Below are positions 33,701 to 41,300 of a DNA stretch of 64,000 nt, one piece after another. Made by a program: the position numbers and the translations under genes. The notes beneath the pieces are model-generated. The model was not told the DNA's origin, searched no databases, and saw only the letters and a program-made list of their open reading frames with translations. The DNA comes from Pratylenchus scribneri (taxonomy: Eukaryota > Nematoda > Chromadorea > Rhabditida > Pratylenchidae): positions 558,001 through 622,000 of the forward strand of contig JAQSEB010000086.1 of NCBI GenBank assembly GCA_030063045.1, written 5' to 3'. The stretch's first letter is position 1; every line of letters begins with the position of its first letter.

Positions 33701-33868
33701 TGAAATTATCAAAAAATGTCAAATTAACTAAATGCGAAATTATTTATAAAAAATCATTTTTAAATATTTTAGGCTTGGGTTATGGCCGAAAAACCGTCAA
33801 AGGAATCAATCAACGAATATTTGGTAGAACCAGTCCATGAAGCTGGCAATGAATCGGACAGTGATTGA
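21708..33868 (+). CDS. RNF141-like RING finger protein, intron 1 carrying a BEL element (5 exons)
   Basis: Putative membrane-anchored E3 ubiquitin ligase. Exons 21708-21799, 32575-32680, 32726-32940, 33491-33650, 33773-33868; 669 nt, 222 aa, close to RNF141 (about 230). Seen: MGQTGS start fitting the N-myristoylation rule (Gly2, Ser6), a helix with VQELNEK, a middle region with MLFAVKY and VRIFCF and then KTYNLYQFLKFH, which parallels the RNF141 core, and a C3HC4 RING (CIVC, PCTHAYC, SKCIENF, ACPLC) in exon 4. Intron 1 is 10.8 kb, nearly all of it the antisense retroelement; splice sites and frame remain intact, so the gene may still be expressed. Assignment rests on start, order and length, not on alignment. 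Confidence 0.87.
21832..21836. other. Target-site duplication, left (ACACA)
   Basis: ACACA directly precedes the left LTR and is repeated at 32332-32336 after the right LTR. A 5-bp duplication is usual for BEL/Pao integration. Confidence 0.9.
21837..22204 (-). repeat. 3' LTR of the BEL element
   Basis: 368 bp, TGTC...GACA termini on either strand; matches the 5' LTR throughout as far as I compared (offset exactly 10,127). The env-like ORF ends inside it, using the first codons of the LTR. Confidence 0.95.
22180..24615 (-). CDS. Env-like class II-type glycoprotein ORF of the BEL element
   Basis: Open for 811 codons, overlapping the gag-pol end by 26 nt in the +1 frame. There is no ATG at the 5' edge; the first in-frame ATG is codon 40. 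Seen: Cys-rich ectodomain (1-187), a membrane segment (about 188-214), a basic cytoplasmic-like loop, an internal signal-like hydrophobic segment (about 278-298), a second Cys-rich ectodomain (300-755) with a Cys/Trp/aromatic cluster at about 419-441 positioned like a fusion loop, and a C-terminal anchor (about 765-795). This Gn-Gc-like layout agrees with the known capture of phlebovirus-type glycoproteins by nematode BEL elements. The frame is uninterrupted; whether it is expressed by frameshift or splicing is unknown. Confidence 0.8.
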   Translation of the reverse strand: MEKKKLVIDEVELVDNEYECIGNGPITGSPKFCAQNACEMNGTKFCYYAKNEIAFLVTEEGKVAIKAWGKVKARVHDFPEKIDPQQCKGCKISCHGEGLALEISQEIGSAEICIKNGRCSFFPHPKSEIIALPNEILIADYEVTANFWKEGELVKEKGIKCPGKDICEIIKCEFCIEILKNPQCASKTAIFIFGIAFYSSLSTLLIIIRLTIYGSKGVFHIFRFKYRLLNWIYRKCKRHKTKRRQSHEENIEFLRPPSPKESWTAAISPLNPKSQSPMKLSLVIILILNLFILPTNQLTSITADDEHCLVNKEKQRICLFDRILELDFPANEQTIEIIFEDKANRQVGALTLDIHGMESNCVKTTKFFTRPFIAGSMSEKRCDLAGSCDIDKDSCGKVKPGDKIKELKPVNDFPGLTFCYTGGNNWPFTGCLFASSTCIFYRNYVMPGGAEILEIFECPKFEDKLIINATITKNNGKGDFETSSQLLSLVPEFTANWKNLKITLNEIVKPTMPLLSKSFLSDGERIAIIDYETEHNLRAFTCQSAAQNFNNCTVSREICSCEAGTNKPNCLCIDGMKRLDILKGESALPFEHNGILLKAAEGNVLVSPDFSSVRMQLEIQGLELRTEIELNSCQVKNATISGCFNCPRGASFSLNCQTDFGRSLATIICPSMKVSTICTPEGLKKTHSVHLPTAEINEECEIFCPSSNAKFLLKGSLAAPMVEKGDEKWIVPQTESKEDERWWTTIQLKNFGLPKIFSLLFDPTHLFIFVSTLIFLFILFYCCMPLIIRLIIRLIYKTIIPRGSVGIYPDL
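24590..31315 (-). CDS. Gag-pol polyprotein of the BEL element
   Basis: 2241 residues from an ATG at 31315. Domains: helical BEL gag with DALPNIELPKFGGEVAEW (about 150-167); zinc knuckles at about 369-432; aspartic protease region with LDGGCHISLL (521-530), where family members usually have D-T/S-G; reverse transcriptase (about 730-960) with YADN at 916-919; RNase H start VFVDAS (1081); integrase with Asp1449, Asp1512 and Glu1553; DUF5641-like module (about 1686-1745). Unusually, the frame runs on for about 480 residues: an acidic Cys-rich region, a second gag-like knuckle (1980-1992), a helical stretch, a membrane segment (about 2104-2129) and a Cys-rich tail. No stops or frameshifts within. 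Enzymatic activity is not proven. Confidence 0.93.
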   Translation of the reverse strand: MSAIIMANIKPTRERLKRYVDEAAAADFTINRDLIGAEKMARCESIKKSLESFIEKIERAINLLESANWRWAEWMGKLPIAQKEDEKTVFDNFSNGDEGHLKLMETGRESLNQLYENLRILNDLMKPPDLVPRQEQTPAQAQLNATFMDALPNIELPKFGGEVAEWETFYEDFISLIDDRPLSDKLKHSYLRKALVGDADDLVRGYAITANNYQTVLDVLKDHYGNKNLTKSALHGELNKMKKATQYVPEIKATLRKIDCIIRQLKNLGEDINHEQIRIQIQKKMPKWILKEIIKKTRANPEWEVEQMLKFLDETIQLEEQVFKAQNDFNDEFVIEKDKKGPKKHNNNKNYKSTAMYGLAQDEKKENKCAMCQGAHFESKCQKYSTRKERVDKCQELGLCFKCLNSGHFSKNCKKEIKCVFCKKPGHNILFCAKIYQNKGKEKEKEKPKYKKTNQGPSKKMCAGIEENESDSDSEKEKQQLNAGIEQKDIEKEEPVLLQTIFGKISDPNNSNKNETVPIFLDGGCHISLLENNWAEKMGLKPIKIHEFNGSGIFGRKIKQKMPVYEINLHCENGETILIRVRGAQDVTRRMRIQGQQCANAAERMKFIPENYFKITKPTLLIGSDLYANLLKLKETKSGFCVLHTKLGKVLTGPGKIENEIMCHLNENDFHQYWELEGIGINDCPSQNDDLVAIQHFNRTKRIAQDGRYEITWPLKNDKIQIENNYFQAFSILKSVWRKLKEKPELLEKYDKKWKEQINDKILEIAPERETPGQTFYLPHHAVYNSEKGKIRPVCNASFKKKGQKSLNDQMYRGPVLLPELAGRLLVFRMGKIVVVADIKGAYHQISIAESDRDLMRCLWLRDPNLPPTQENIIKLRFCRIVMGVICSQFLMNACINDHLDKCPLALAKEIKEKIYADNPSFEAESTEEGMEKCRQAKEIFKQIKMDLHEFHSNDAKINELFSDNPGQNMAKVLGLEWNLKNDEINLKMSQLPIEPVLTKRKILKNVAKTFEPLGLLIPVSLPRKLLFQDAWREKYEWDDPIQGDIVRKWEELAKQNAEINFCIKRRIFEKVNADEFELHVFVDASKLAYCAAAYLKNGDQINIIFAKNRLSPVKNNVSIPRLELMAALAGKRLTEYIEKEMKIEFKNIIIWGDSKCVLAWILSTKLEKMPKFVKNRIEEIRKKNNVTWRYVPTAQNPADLGTRGCTAFELKSSELWWNGPKFLKNGEWPEMPEFKLKEEFSESISEDEDNVQLNAMLKGEINVEKYNSWIKIVSNAAFFLKFLKNISKRIKFENQFMMDLKKVESVANLRKMAQIYLFMQAQIEYPPDEKIIKENVLKKGKYGLWECWGRLENNDEKPPIFIPKKSKIARILCEFYHEKNDHFGLRICLTSLREHFWIPKGRALMLNVVEKCLYCARKRLKPYAIPPMAPLPKERINKSKVFEHCGIDYFGPYLLRKDNGEIGKIYCAIFVCASTRAIHLEVVMDLSAQNCIMSLRRFLAEFGKPKSILSDNGTQLKLTAKVVKEIEKYAENELIEWRFIPALSPRFGAHYERIIGIVKAGMKSAAGKRLLNFEEFRTLILEVKNIVNSRPLTYVHEAPEDVIEILTPMKILQPMRNVENFDVEFENFEIFYEKERPEEKLAKMWKKSKDCAEAFWKKFEKEYLQFLRERADKHKNNKGKKGPPEIGEIVLLQDNALPKTLWKLAKVIELIKGKDGIIRVAKIECKGKAFTRSIDHLYPLELKTEAVKKPKNNVEKTQNPCHKMKLRKRKEINYKENSDSEMENLEFNALIAENSDSESDDPPNNPDNEEWPFAEWDVDSDQRENPPIHECIYCAGMPADANYEESANWWENDSSDSEEFWCICPCGLGNDSDSEPIECLCKNSKKPCICQPNKGKKKKRNCRAECDNIKKNLDNDDDEPEAMDIGVENLEEIILCPLVFERSRPRQNVPDEYLEDGVFDINRPRQSTQAEKKRPRRKCIYCDGWHFDYECQKFSSASQKIEFCVKKVAESDEKIKNLNALLEKNNKETVEYKLAFMDVIENLKKMELKLSNLEDETSGTRNCLARMQSELFSRGEGLPDGTEYPHSKFKKKNKKKQNAPKKGLSTVTAVASAILLIILFLLSPMVASPCSKSMKRELVTSQSCISEGFAIMRTEMGNLCWEKIDCGSNHLRDKTRTFENDLFCGPKCECPDWADNCSFYEGHSAANSTEKDEKVRKLLNNIEADYCKKGDKCGEEKISN
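31203..31814 (-). CDS. Arg/Gln-rich then Pro-rich ORF upstream of gag, no ATG
   Basis: 203 open codons between a TGA at 31815-31817 and a stop at 31203, with no methionine codon anywhere. The first half is strongly basic (Arg/Gln/Asn), the middle has two tandem copies of a proline-run plus PAYYAHQ unit, and it ends basic again. It overlaps the gag-pol start by 113 nt; gag-pol is in its +1 frame. It could be an N-terminal nucleic-acid-binding gag segment reached by non-AUG initiation, or an untranslated leader that merely stays open. Composition argues for selection as protein, but no family match is known to me. Confidence 0.45.
   Translation of the reverse strand, partial: NTGQKAIKLNQQRGQSRSPIRKQNRRVIEQNRNQQIRLRSGRRIEFHQRWARHFERQGRQQIRNRPNQNRRSNQRRGRGGYAVPQQIVIQIPEQPQQQIQQQAPPPPPPPPPAYYAHQPQQQIQQHLLPPPPPPPAYYAHQHPNPYVIRVPHQIQVPHPIQVPQIQYVGNHYGQYQAYPGTPQAVRGRGSRRGLHNQPRFDWR
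31944..31961 (-). other. Primer-binding site of the BEL element
   Basis: TGGTGCCGCTACGAACC begins two bases after the 5' LTR on the element strand. TGG is the complement of the tRNA CCA end, as expected for minus-strand priming. The tRNA species could not be assigned. Confidence 0.7.
31964..32331 (-). repeat. 5' LTR of the BEL element
   Basis: 368 bp with TGTC...GACA ends; carries the element's promoter by position. Same sequence as 21837-22204. Confidence 0.95.
32332..32336. other. Target-site duplication, right (ACACA)
   Basis: Matches the five bases before the left LTR, confirming a single clean insertion. Confidence 0.9.
33115..33210 (+). repeat. tRNA-derived SINE or tRNA relic (RNF141-like intron 3)
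   Basis: TAGCGTAGTGG matches the pol III A-box and GGTTCGATCCC the B-box, about 60 bp apart. Acceptor and T stems do not pair well, so this is not a functional tRNA gene. A second GGGTTCGAAC lies at 33294. Confidence 0.5.
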
Positions 33869-34108
33869 ACAGAAGAAATGGAATGGAAGAGAAATGTAAA
33901 GAATTTACACAAAATAATTTCAATTTTTTTCGCTTTTTCTTGCATCTATTTTTAATATTTAGCCACAAAATGTTTCTTTATTTTTTGGCTCATTTCCTTT
34001 ATTTTCCATCTTGTCATCTCATTTCCATTTTACTTTTTAGTAAATTGTATAAAAATAATATTCTACATTTTTTCCAGATAAAGTCACCCATTTTTGCCCA
34101 TTTTTTCC

Positions 34109-34114
34109 AATAAA
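34109..34114 (+). terminator. Poly(A) signal of the RNF141-like gene
   Basis: AATAAA about 240 nt downstream of the stop codon, just before fold-back element B3. Alternatives nearby are weaker. Confidence 0.4.
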
Positions 34115-34140
34115 TTCTATATTTATTTTTGAGATAATAT

Positions 34141-34402
34141 TAATTTGGCAAAAAAAAACACTGAATTTGGCAAAAATCTTTCGTGTCGAAAAATATTATA
34201 TTTTTGAGGCCATATAACTTGGCCATAACTAGGGGTTTAGGGCTAGGGTTAGGTTCAGGGCAAGCATGGGATTAGGGGCTAAGGGCTAGGGGTTAGGGAA
34301 TCTTAAAGAAATCTGATTTGGCCAAGTTATATGGCCTCAAAAATATAATATTTTTCGACACGAAAGATTTTTGCCAAATTCAGTATTTTTTTTGCCAAAT
34401 TA
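34141..34402. mobile_element. Fold-back element B3 with telomere-like core
   Basis: Arms of about 85 bp (34141-34225 and 34318-34402) are near-perfect inverted copies, starting TAATTTGGCAAAA and reaching GGCCATATAACTTGGCCA. Each arm holds two TTTGGCAAAA motifs. The centre (34230-34304) is a G-rich run of GGGTTAGGG/GGGCTAGGG units. Non-coding. Confidence 0.88.
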
Positions 34403-34997
34403 AATGACTCCCTTTATTTTTTGCCTATTATCAATTCCTGCTGGGATCCAATCCTTCAATTGCGTGGCATCAAAATGTTTTTGCCACATTCTCCATTTAT
34501 GCCCCTTGATGATGCCTCATTTGGCCACACATTTCCTTATTTCCTCCTCCTCATTTTGTTGGTCATCGTGCCACTCATCAGCAAAATTCTCAATTCCCAA
34601 TGGTCATTTGCCCCTTTTCGCCCTTTTCGTTTCGGCATTGGCCAAAAACCACTTTCGGCCTCGTCACTTCACATTCAAATCTGTCGGGTGGCCATTTTTC
34701 CAAAGTAGATAAGGCACAAATTTTTTCTCTCCAAATTGCTTCTTTCGGTTGCATTAAAAAATCTAGAAAACTTTCCCCTTTCCTTTTAAATCCAATAAAA
34801 CTCCGCATAATTGATGATTCATCATTGGTTTTAAACTGCAAAAATTAAAGTGAAAGACGGAAATAACCTTTGATTCAAAAAACAATACTGATATCCCTCT
34901 TTTACAAATTTGCCATTTTCCTAGCTGTTTTTAATTTAATATTTTGATAAAGAATTCCATCCATAACACCAAAAAGCTATCGATTCTGTATCTGGCC
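34403..34997. other. Intergenic, nothing recognised
   Basis: Open frames around 34404-34848 occur on both strands in several registers but show no recognisable domain. Low-complexity CATTT-rich sequence. Confidence 0.45.
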
Positions 34998-35230
34998 CTT
35001 TCTTTTACCATAGCTCAACAATGAAATAACCCTTTGAAAAGGCAATATGCCATTTCAAAGCCTTAATTGTCCTTTAAAAAGTGGCTTTTCTAATTTGATT
35101 AAATGTTAAAATAATTTGTAAAATAAGTGGCTTAATAAAATTAAAATTGGCCAAATTGTAGAGGGCGCTTTTATCTTTCGAATGGTATATCGCCTCCCCT
35201 AATTAGTTATTGCCTCGCTGACAATGAGCA
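34998..35230. repeat. MITE family A, copy 4
   Basis: Left arm TTCTTTTACCATAGCTC, GGCAATATGCCATTTCAAAG; right arm CGAATGGTATATCGCC. The right end is more decayed than the other copies. Confidence 0.7.
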
Positions 35231-35360
35231 ATTTGTCAAATGAATGGCCACAGAGAGTAGATTCGTTCCCTATAAAGATCATTCATATTTCCCTGAATGT
35301 TAAATTTTTAAAATTTAATTTCCAATAATTGAATAGCAAAAATTGTAAAAAAACGCATTG

Positions 35361-38300
35361 ATGGAATCCGAAGATGAATTGGAATTTGCTGCGGAGGAGG
35401 ATTCGGAATTGGACAGCGACGAAGAGGCGACAACGGAAATTGCATTGAACACCGATGAAAAATAGTGAGTTTAGAGGGTGGAGGATTTAATTAAAAATTT
35501 TGGTCTGTGAAATGAGGAATAATTGGTGAAGGGCACAGGCAGGAGGGAAAATGGACGGAAATTAGTGGAAATTGCTGGAGGAAATAAATTGGATTTTGGG
35601 TTGGGAAAATTGTTGGGAATCCATGCCGCGCGTTCCCAAGGACAATGGGAGGAAATATTCGAATAAAAATTGGACCAATTTGCCACAATTCTCATTCCGT
35701 CCATTCATCATCCCATTTTTGAGAATGATCTAAAATGCCGGAGGGATAAAGCATCAGAATCAGCAGAATGGTAACTTTATTATCAATCTATGAATGCAAT
35801 TGATGATGGTTTGTTTATGATTGAAGGATGCCAATGGCAAAGGTATCAAAAGAGAGTAGAAAAGGAAAGAAAGGGTCCACAATTTAATGATGGATGTCGA
35901 TTTACCATAATACTTATTAAGAGGTCAATTATTGGATGGAAAATTCTCAGAAATTATTGACTTTTAATAAGCCAACCTGTGGTTTAACCCAATCCCAGTG
36001 TCAAAATCTAATTCTCTCTTTCCATAAAGTCACTTTAAACCTAATAAGTTCATTTTAATGTCAAATTTTGCTAAATTATCTTTTTATTCCCCTCGCAAAA
36101 GCATCGATAATTTTTCCATATAAGTTTACTGTTAATAATGCCGGCTATTTGAATTTTAATAAGGTAAAATATAATCTCCAAAAATTCCAGTGCGCATTCC
36201 CCCAAAAATCTGTCGCCACATTCTGCCGGGGATCCAACAAAGACAAAGTCAAGTGTTTTGACAATGTTCCTTCCCTTTGAAAAGAAGCCACCAAACCTCC
36301 TTCCAAAGTCCCCAAAAAGGCTAATTGCTGGCCAATTGTTCCAAAATGGGACAACAACCCAAACCGAAGGGGGCGCAAATAGGACGGATGGATTGGCCTT
36401 AAAAATGGGAACATTTTCCCCCTTTCCATCCAATTGGCTTTGGCTCATGCCTTTTTCCTTCGAATCTGTCATTTTCTTGCTGATGTGGCCTGCGGGGGTC
36501 CATAATTAATCCATCTTTCCGATATCATAACCAAAGCCCAATTTTCGCCATTTATATAACTCTTCAAGCAAGAACCAATTCTGATGATTTTGATATCAAA
36601 TTAACAGACTTTTGGCTATTAAAATGATATAAATTTTATTTAAATTGACTTAAAATTCGTGGACTGATGCTCAAAAAAAAACCATTTGAAAAGAACTTTT
36701 TTATGGATTAGCGAAATTTTTAATGGTTTTAGGCCACATTGAACCATTTTAAGTAAAATTAATATTAATTGATAGCCAAAAGTCTGCTTTTTAACGCTTA
36801 AAAATTACCAAAATTAGTTCAGTTCTTAATGAGATATTATAAACGGCGACAAGTTGGGGTTTCCAATTTGGCTCATTGCCCCCTCCTTCCTTCCAATTCC
36901 AATCCGTCATTATGCCATTGCTGGCTGGGCCCATAATTAATCCATCTTTTCCGGCACCAAGCTTATGCATCATTTCATCCAACACAAGTGTTCATTTCCT
37001 GCTTTTACTAAATAATCTTCAGGCCAATTTACTCGCCGCTAATTCCCCCCCCCCCCTCCCCACTCCTTCATTTTGGCATCAATGCCACCCATTTCCATTC
37101 CATTTCATTCATTTTGGGGTCAATGCTTTTCCCCTTTTGAAAACTCTCATCTCCGGCCAATTTCCCATGGATGCCTTTTAAAGAGAATTAAAAATTCATA
37201 TGTCTCCTACCAAATGTTTAGTGGTGGCCATTGTCCAATTGTCAATATTTCCCTTCTTTTCTTTCGGCCTACTATTTGATCCATATCCCCCCCCCCTCCA
37301 TTTTCTTTTATATTCAAATTTTGGCTAGTGCCAACAGTTTTGGCTACTTTCATTTATCCATTCGCTTAGTCTAAATTCTAAAATGTTTATGCCCTCGTGG
37401 CTCGCTTGTATCGGATCTCGGATTCTTTTTGTTTTATGTTTTATTTTTTCCAAATTTTTCATTAGAATCAAATAAAGATTGCATAAATTCGCTATAATTT
37501 GACCGAATTCAAAAATTTAGAGAGTCTGCAATCAAAACTTGTTAAGCTCTATCGAATTGTGCCATATCTGATTTGCCAAAAATCTGGCAAGAAGTGAGGG
37601 GCTAGTCTAGCCATTAAAATTGCGATTTAAACGGGGTCGTCTGCTATTTGCCTTAGGTTTCATCCCTTCCTTTTCCATTCCTTCCATTTCCCCACATTTC
37701 TAACTGCCCAAATTCGGTGCGCGGACCAATTGTTTGCTTTGCTTTTGCCACCAGCCGCCACCCCATTCCCACATATTTCTTTCCCCCTTTTCAATAATTC
37801 CGCGCGGTCAACCCACACCCACCCCAAAATGGGCGAACTCGCTGACCAATTCCTCAAACAATAATAATGTTTTGGTCGAATGGATGAATGGAAATGGAGG
37901 CGGCGGCGGCAATGTGGGCGAGTGCGCCAAATTGAGGGGGAATGGGCATGGAATGAAGGGAAAATGTGGGTTGGGGATGGAATTGGGAAGCATTGAGGTT
38001 GAAGCCCTTTCAAATTTACACACAGGTAAAAGCCATTGCGAATAAAGCATTTTGGGGAGAATAAAGCAGGCAAATATTCATCGTGAGTAGCTGGACAATT
38101 CTTTTGGCTCATATCTAAACAAGGAAGCAACCAATCTTGGAAGGCAATATATTATTTGAAAGCCTTGAATCTCTTCTAAAACGAGGCTCTATAAAATATT
38201 ATGAATCCAAGTTTTCAAAATAGATAAATGTCTTTGAGTGTAATGAACCCGAATTATTTTCAGGAAAAACCGCTTTATCTATTAATTGCTTTAAATTTTC

Positions 38301-41300
38301 AAAAAATTATAAAAGCTACTTTTTAGAGGATATTTAGGGCTTTCAAATGGCATATTTCCTTCCTAGATTGGTTACTTCCTTGTTAAGCTATAGCCAAAAG
38401 GACGACTTAGGATACTGAACCGGTTTCGATGCGTGGCATTCCTATGAATAATAATCCGAAGAATATTTTTTATGAATTAATAAGGTAATTCAGAATACTA
38501 TTTTAGGGAAATATTTATCTTATAAAAATATTCCCCGATTTAATTTTTTTCCATAAATCCTTAAAAAATGCAAATTGCTCGTCGGCAGCAGTCATTTCCC
38601 CTTTCCTTTTCCGCCACCAAATTCTCGGCCAATTCGCAGGCGCGGGTCCATAAATGCTGAATAAATGGAGGAGAAGGCGGAAAATGCAAATTTCCGGCAG
38701 GCGAACATCTGTCAATCCTTCCATTCCCCTTTTTCATTCAATTTTCCCTAAAAACCGTTCCATCCCACCATTTATCCCCTTGCGCGCATATCGTCGCCGG
38801 CCTATCCCACACAAAAATAATAAATTGGATTACAAAAATGTCCTCCCCTCCTCTTATCCATCTCATTTTTAGTCCCCCAAATCTAATTCGCTTTTCTAAA
38901 TGCTTTCCATTCACAAAATGACGCTCCAATTTTCGCCTTTCTCAAAAATTTTCAGGGATTGGCCCCGGCAATTAATCGCCCAGCAGAGCAAATCGTCTTA
39001 TCCAATTCCTCCTCCAAAAATCCTTCCTCGTTCTTTTCCCTCACTCTGTTCTGTGTTTGACCGTCCATGACCACCGCCAATTATCCTACTTGCAAAAGCA
39101 AAACGGATATACAAAAAAATTCAAAAGAGAGGACAAAAAGGCAGAAAATTTGCTAGAAGAGAAAAAGAGAATTTGCTCCTTTCATTCATTTAGAATTTAG
39201 ATGGTTTAAGATTAGGACATAAAGTTCGTAGTTTAGGAATCTTAAAGAAGCCTGCTGATTTGGCCAAATTATATGGCCTTAAAAATATATTCTTTTTGCA
39301 ACAGAAAAAAGTTCAATAAATTCAGTGTTTTTTCTGGATATTAAATTTGTATTCAATTTTAATTCCCAGAATTCCAATAAAATTGTTTAATCCGAATTCT
39401 GCGACAATTAATTAACCCTCAGGGCTCAGGCACATTGTCGGTTTTAATTTCCCTCAATAAACTTTACTTGGAACAAGTCCATTGTCCATTCTTTATTAGT
39501 AATAAAATCCAACCGGATCTTTGGAGTAATGTGTAAAATGGCCACCGAGAATGTGTTGGCCAAATGCTCGGCCACAATTCTTTAGAAGCCGCTAAAGGCG
39601 ACGATTAATTACCTTTTTCCCCACAAATTCGCCTTCAATCACAAAAGCATTGTCCCCTCATGTTGGTCACCAATTGTTGATTGTCCATTCCATTTGCCCA
39701 ATTTCCCCACAATCGCCCCTCAATTTAATTGGCCAAAATTCTTTTAAACATAATTTATTATGTTCTTCTTCCTCACATTTGATTTGGACAAATGCCAAAA
39801 ATGAATGGGGATTGGGAATTTAATGGTTTAATGTAAAAAAGTGCATGTTTAAATTTAAAATAGGGATTAATTCACCGATGATGGTTACAACAAAAAAATC
39901 AGTGACTTCTTGAGGATTTTAAGAAAATTTTAAGCAATTTCGCCACTCCCAAAAGTGTCGGAAACAGAACCTTTTAATATTCAGGCCTTTGGGAAGGTTT
40001 AACTAAGTTTGGAAAATACTAAAAACATTTGATGAAGAAAGGAAAAGCAGCCATCATTTTTGCATAAACTTGGCCACAATTGTCATCCTCCCATCCACCC
40101 AAAAGGAAAGAAGGCTAAACCTTTTCCTTCATATTTCCCTTTTAAACCTTTTACTCCATTCTTCACCAGTCAGAAGTTTATTCCCCATCTTTCTTTCCTT
40201 GTTTAAAAATGCAAAGAAAAACAGCGATGAACACGCCAACAAATGTTCCAATTCATTTTTTTAAAAATTGCCAACTGAATAATGGGCCTATAGTAGAAGA
40301 AAATTCCTTTAAAAAAGCCAAATTTTTTGGCAATATTTTTTATGCAAATTTTCTCCCTTTTAAATTTGTTGCTAAATTTCAATCTCTTTTCTGTCCGTTT
40401 TTACTCTTCAAAAGGAACAAAAAGTTCAAAGGCAACAAAACAAAATTGATGGGAAAATTGCGCACCCAATTTCCAAAATTGGAAGGATGAATGATTTTCG
40501 GGCGGCTTTTCCCTTTTTCCTCCAATTTTTGTTTTCTTTGCTCAAAACAAAATTCCCGACACCTTTTTCCACTGCTTTTTTTTCTAGGGCAAATCCCCCG
40601 CCGTGCGCATCGGCACACATTTCCATTTCCACCCACAAAAATTCCGCCATTTGCGCAGTGGACTTTTCCCCCCTCAAATGGTGACACCAACAATTGATCT
40701 AAAGCCGCCATTTTGTGCTGAATTTTTGATGGGAAAATAGTGGTTGGGATCGATGATTCAATACATATATCGGATTCTGGACTGGACCTTATTTTGACTA
40801 TAACTCATCGTGGCATTAACCAATTTTTGAAGGCAATATAACATTTTAAAGCCTAAAGTGCCCTATAAAAAGGTGGCAATTTTTTAAATTTCTTAAAATT
40901 TAACTACAAAAAATGTTGCATAACTTTAAAAGAGGCCTTTGGTTAATGTAATAAACCCGAACATTTTAAGTAAAAGTCATTTATTTTACAAATTTTTAAA
41001 AAGTTTTCAAAAAATTAGAATAGCACTTTTTAGAAGACATTTCAAGCATTCAAATGGTATATTGCCTTCCTGAATTGGTTGTTTCCTTATTGAGCTATGA
41101 CAAAAAGAACAGCGAGAATTTAACTTTTTTTAATAGTTAATAATAACATAATTTTAAGTAATATTTAAAAAATGGATGGATTCCCATAAATGCAACAATT
41201 TAGGTCCAATTTTGGGCCAATCCATTGTGCCTTCCACTTCCAAAAATTTCAAGCCAAATCTGAATATGGAAGGAGGAAATGGAAGAAGAGATAAGAATCT

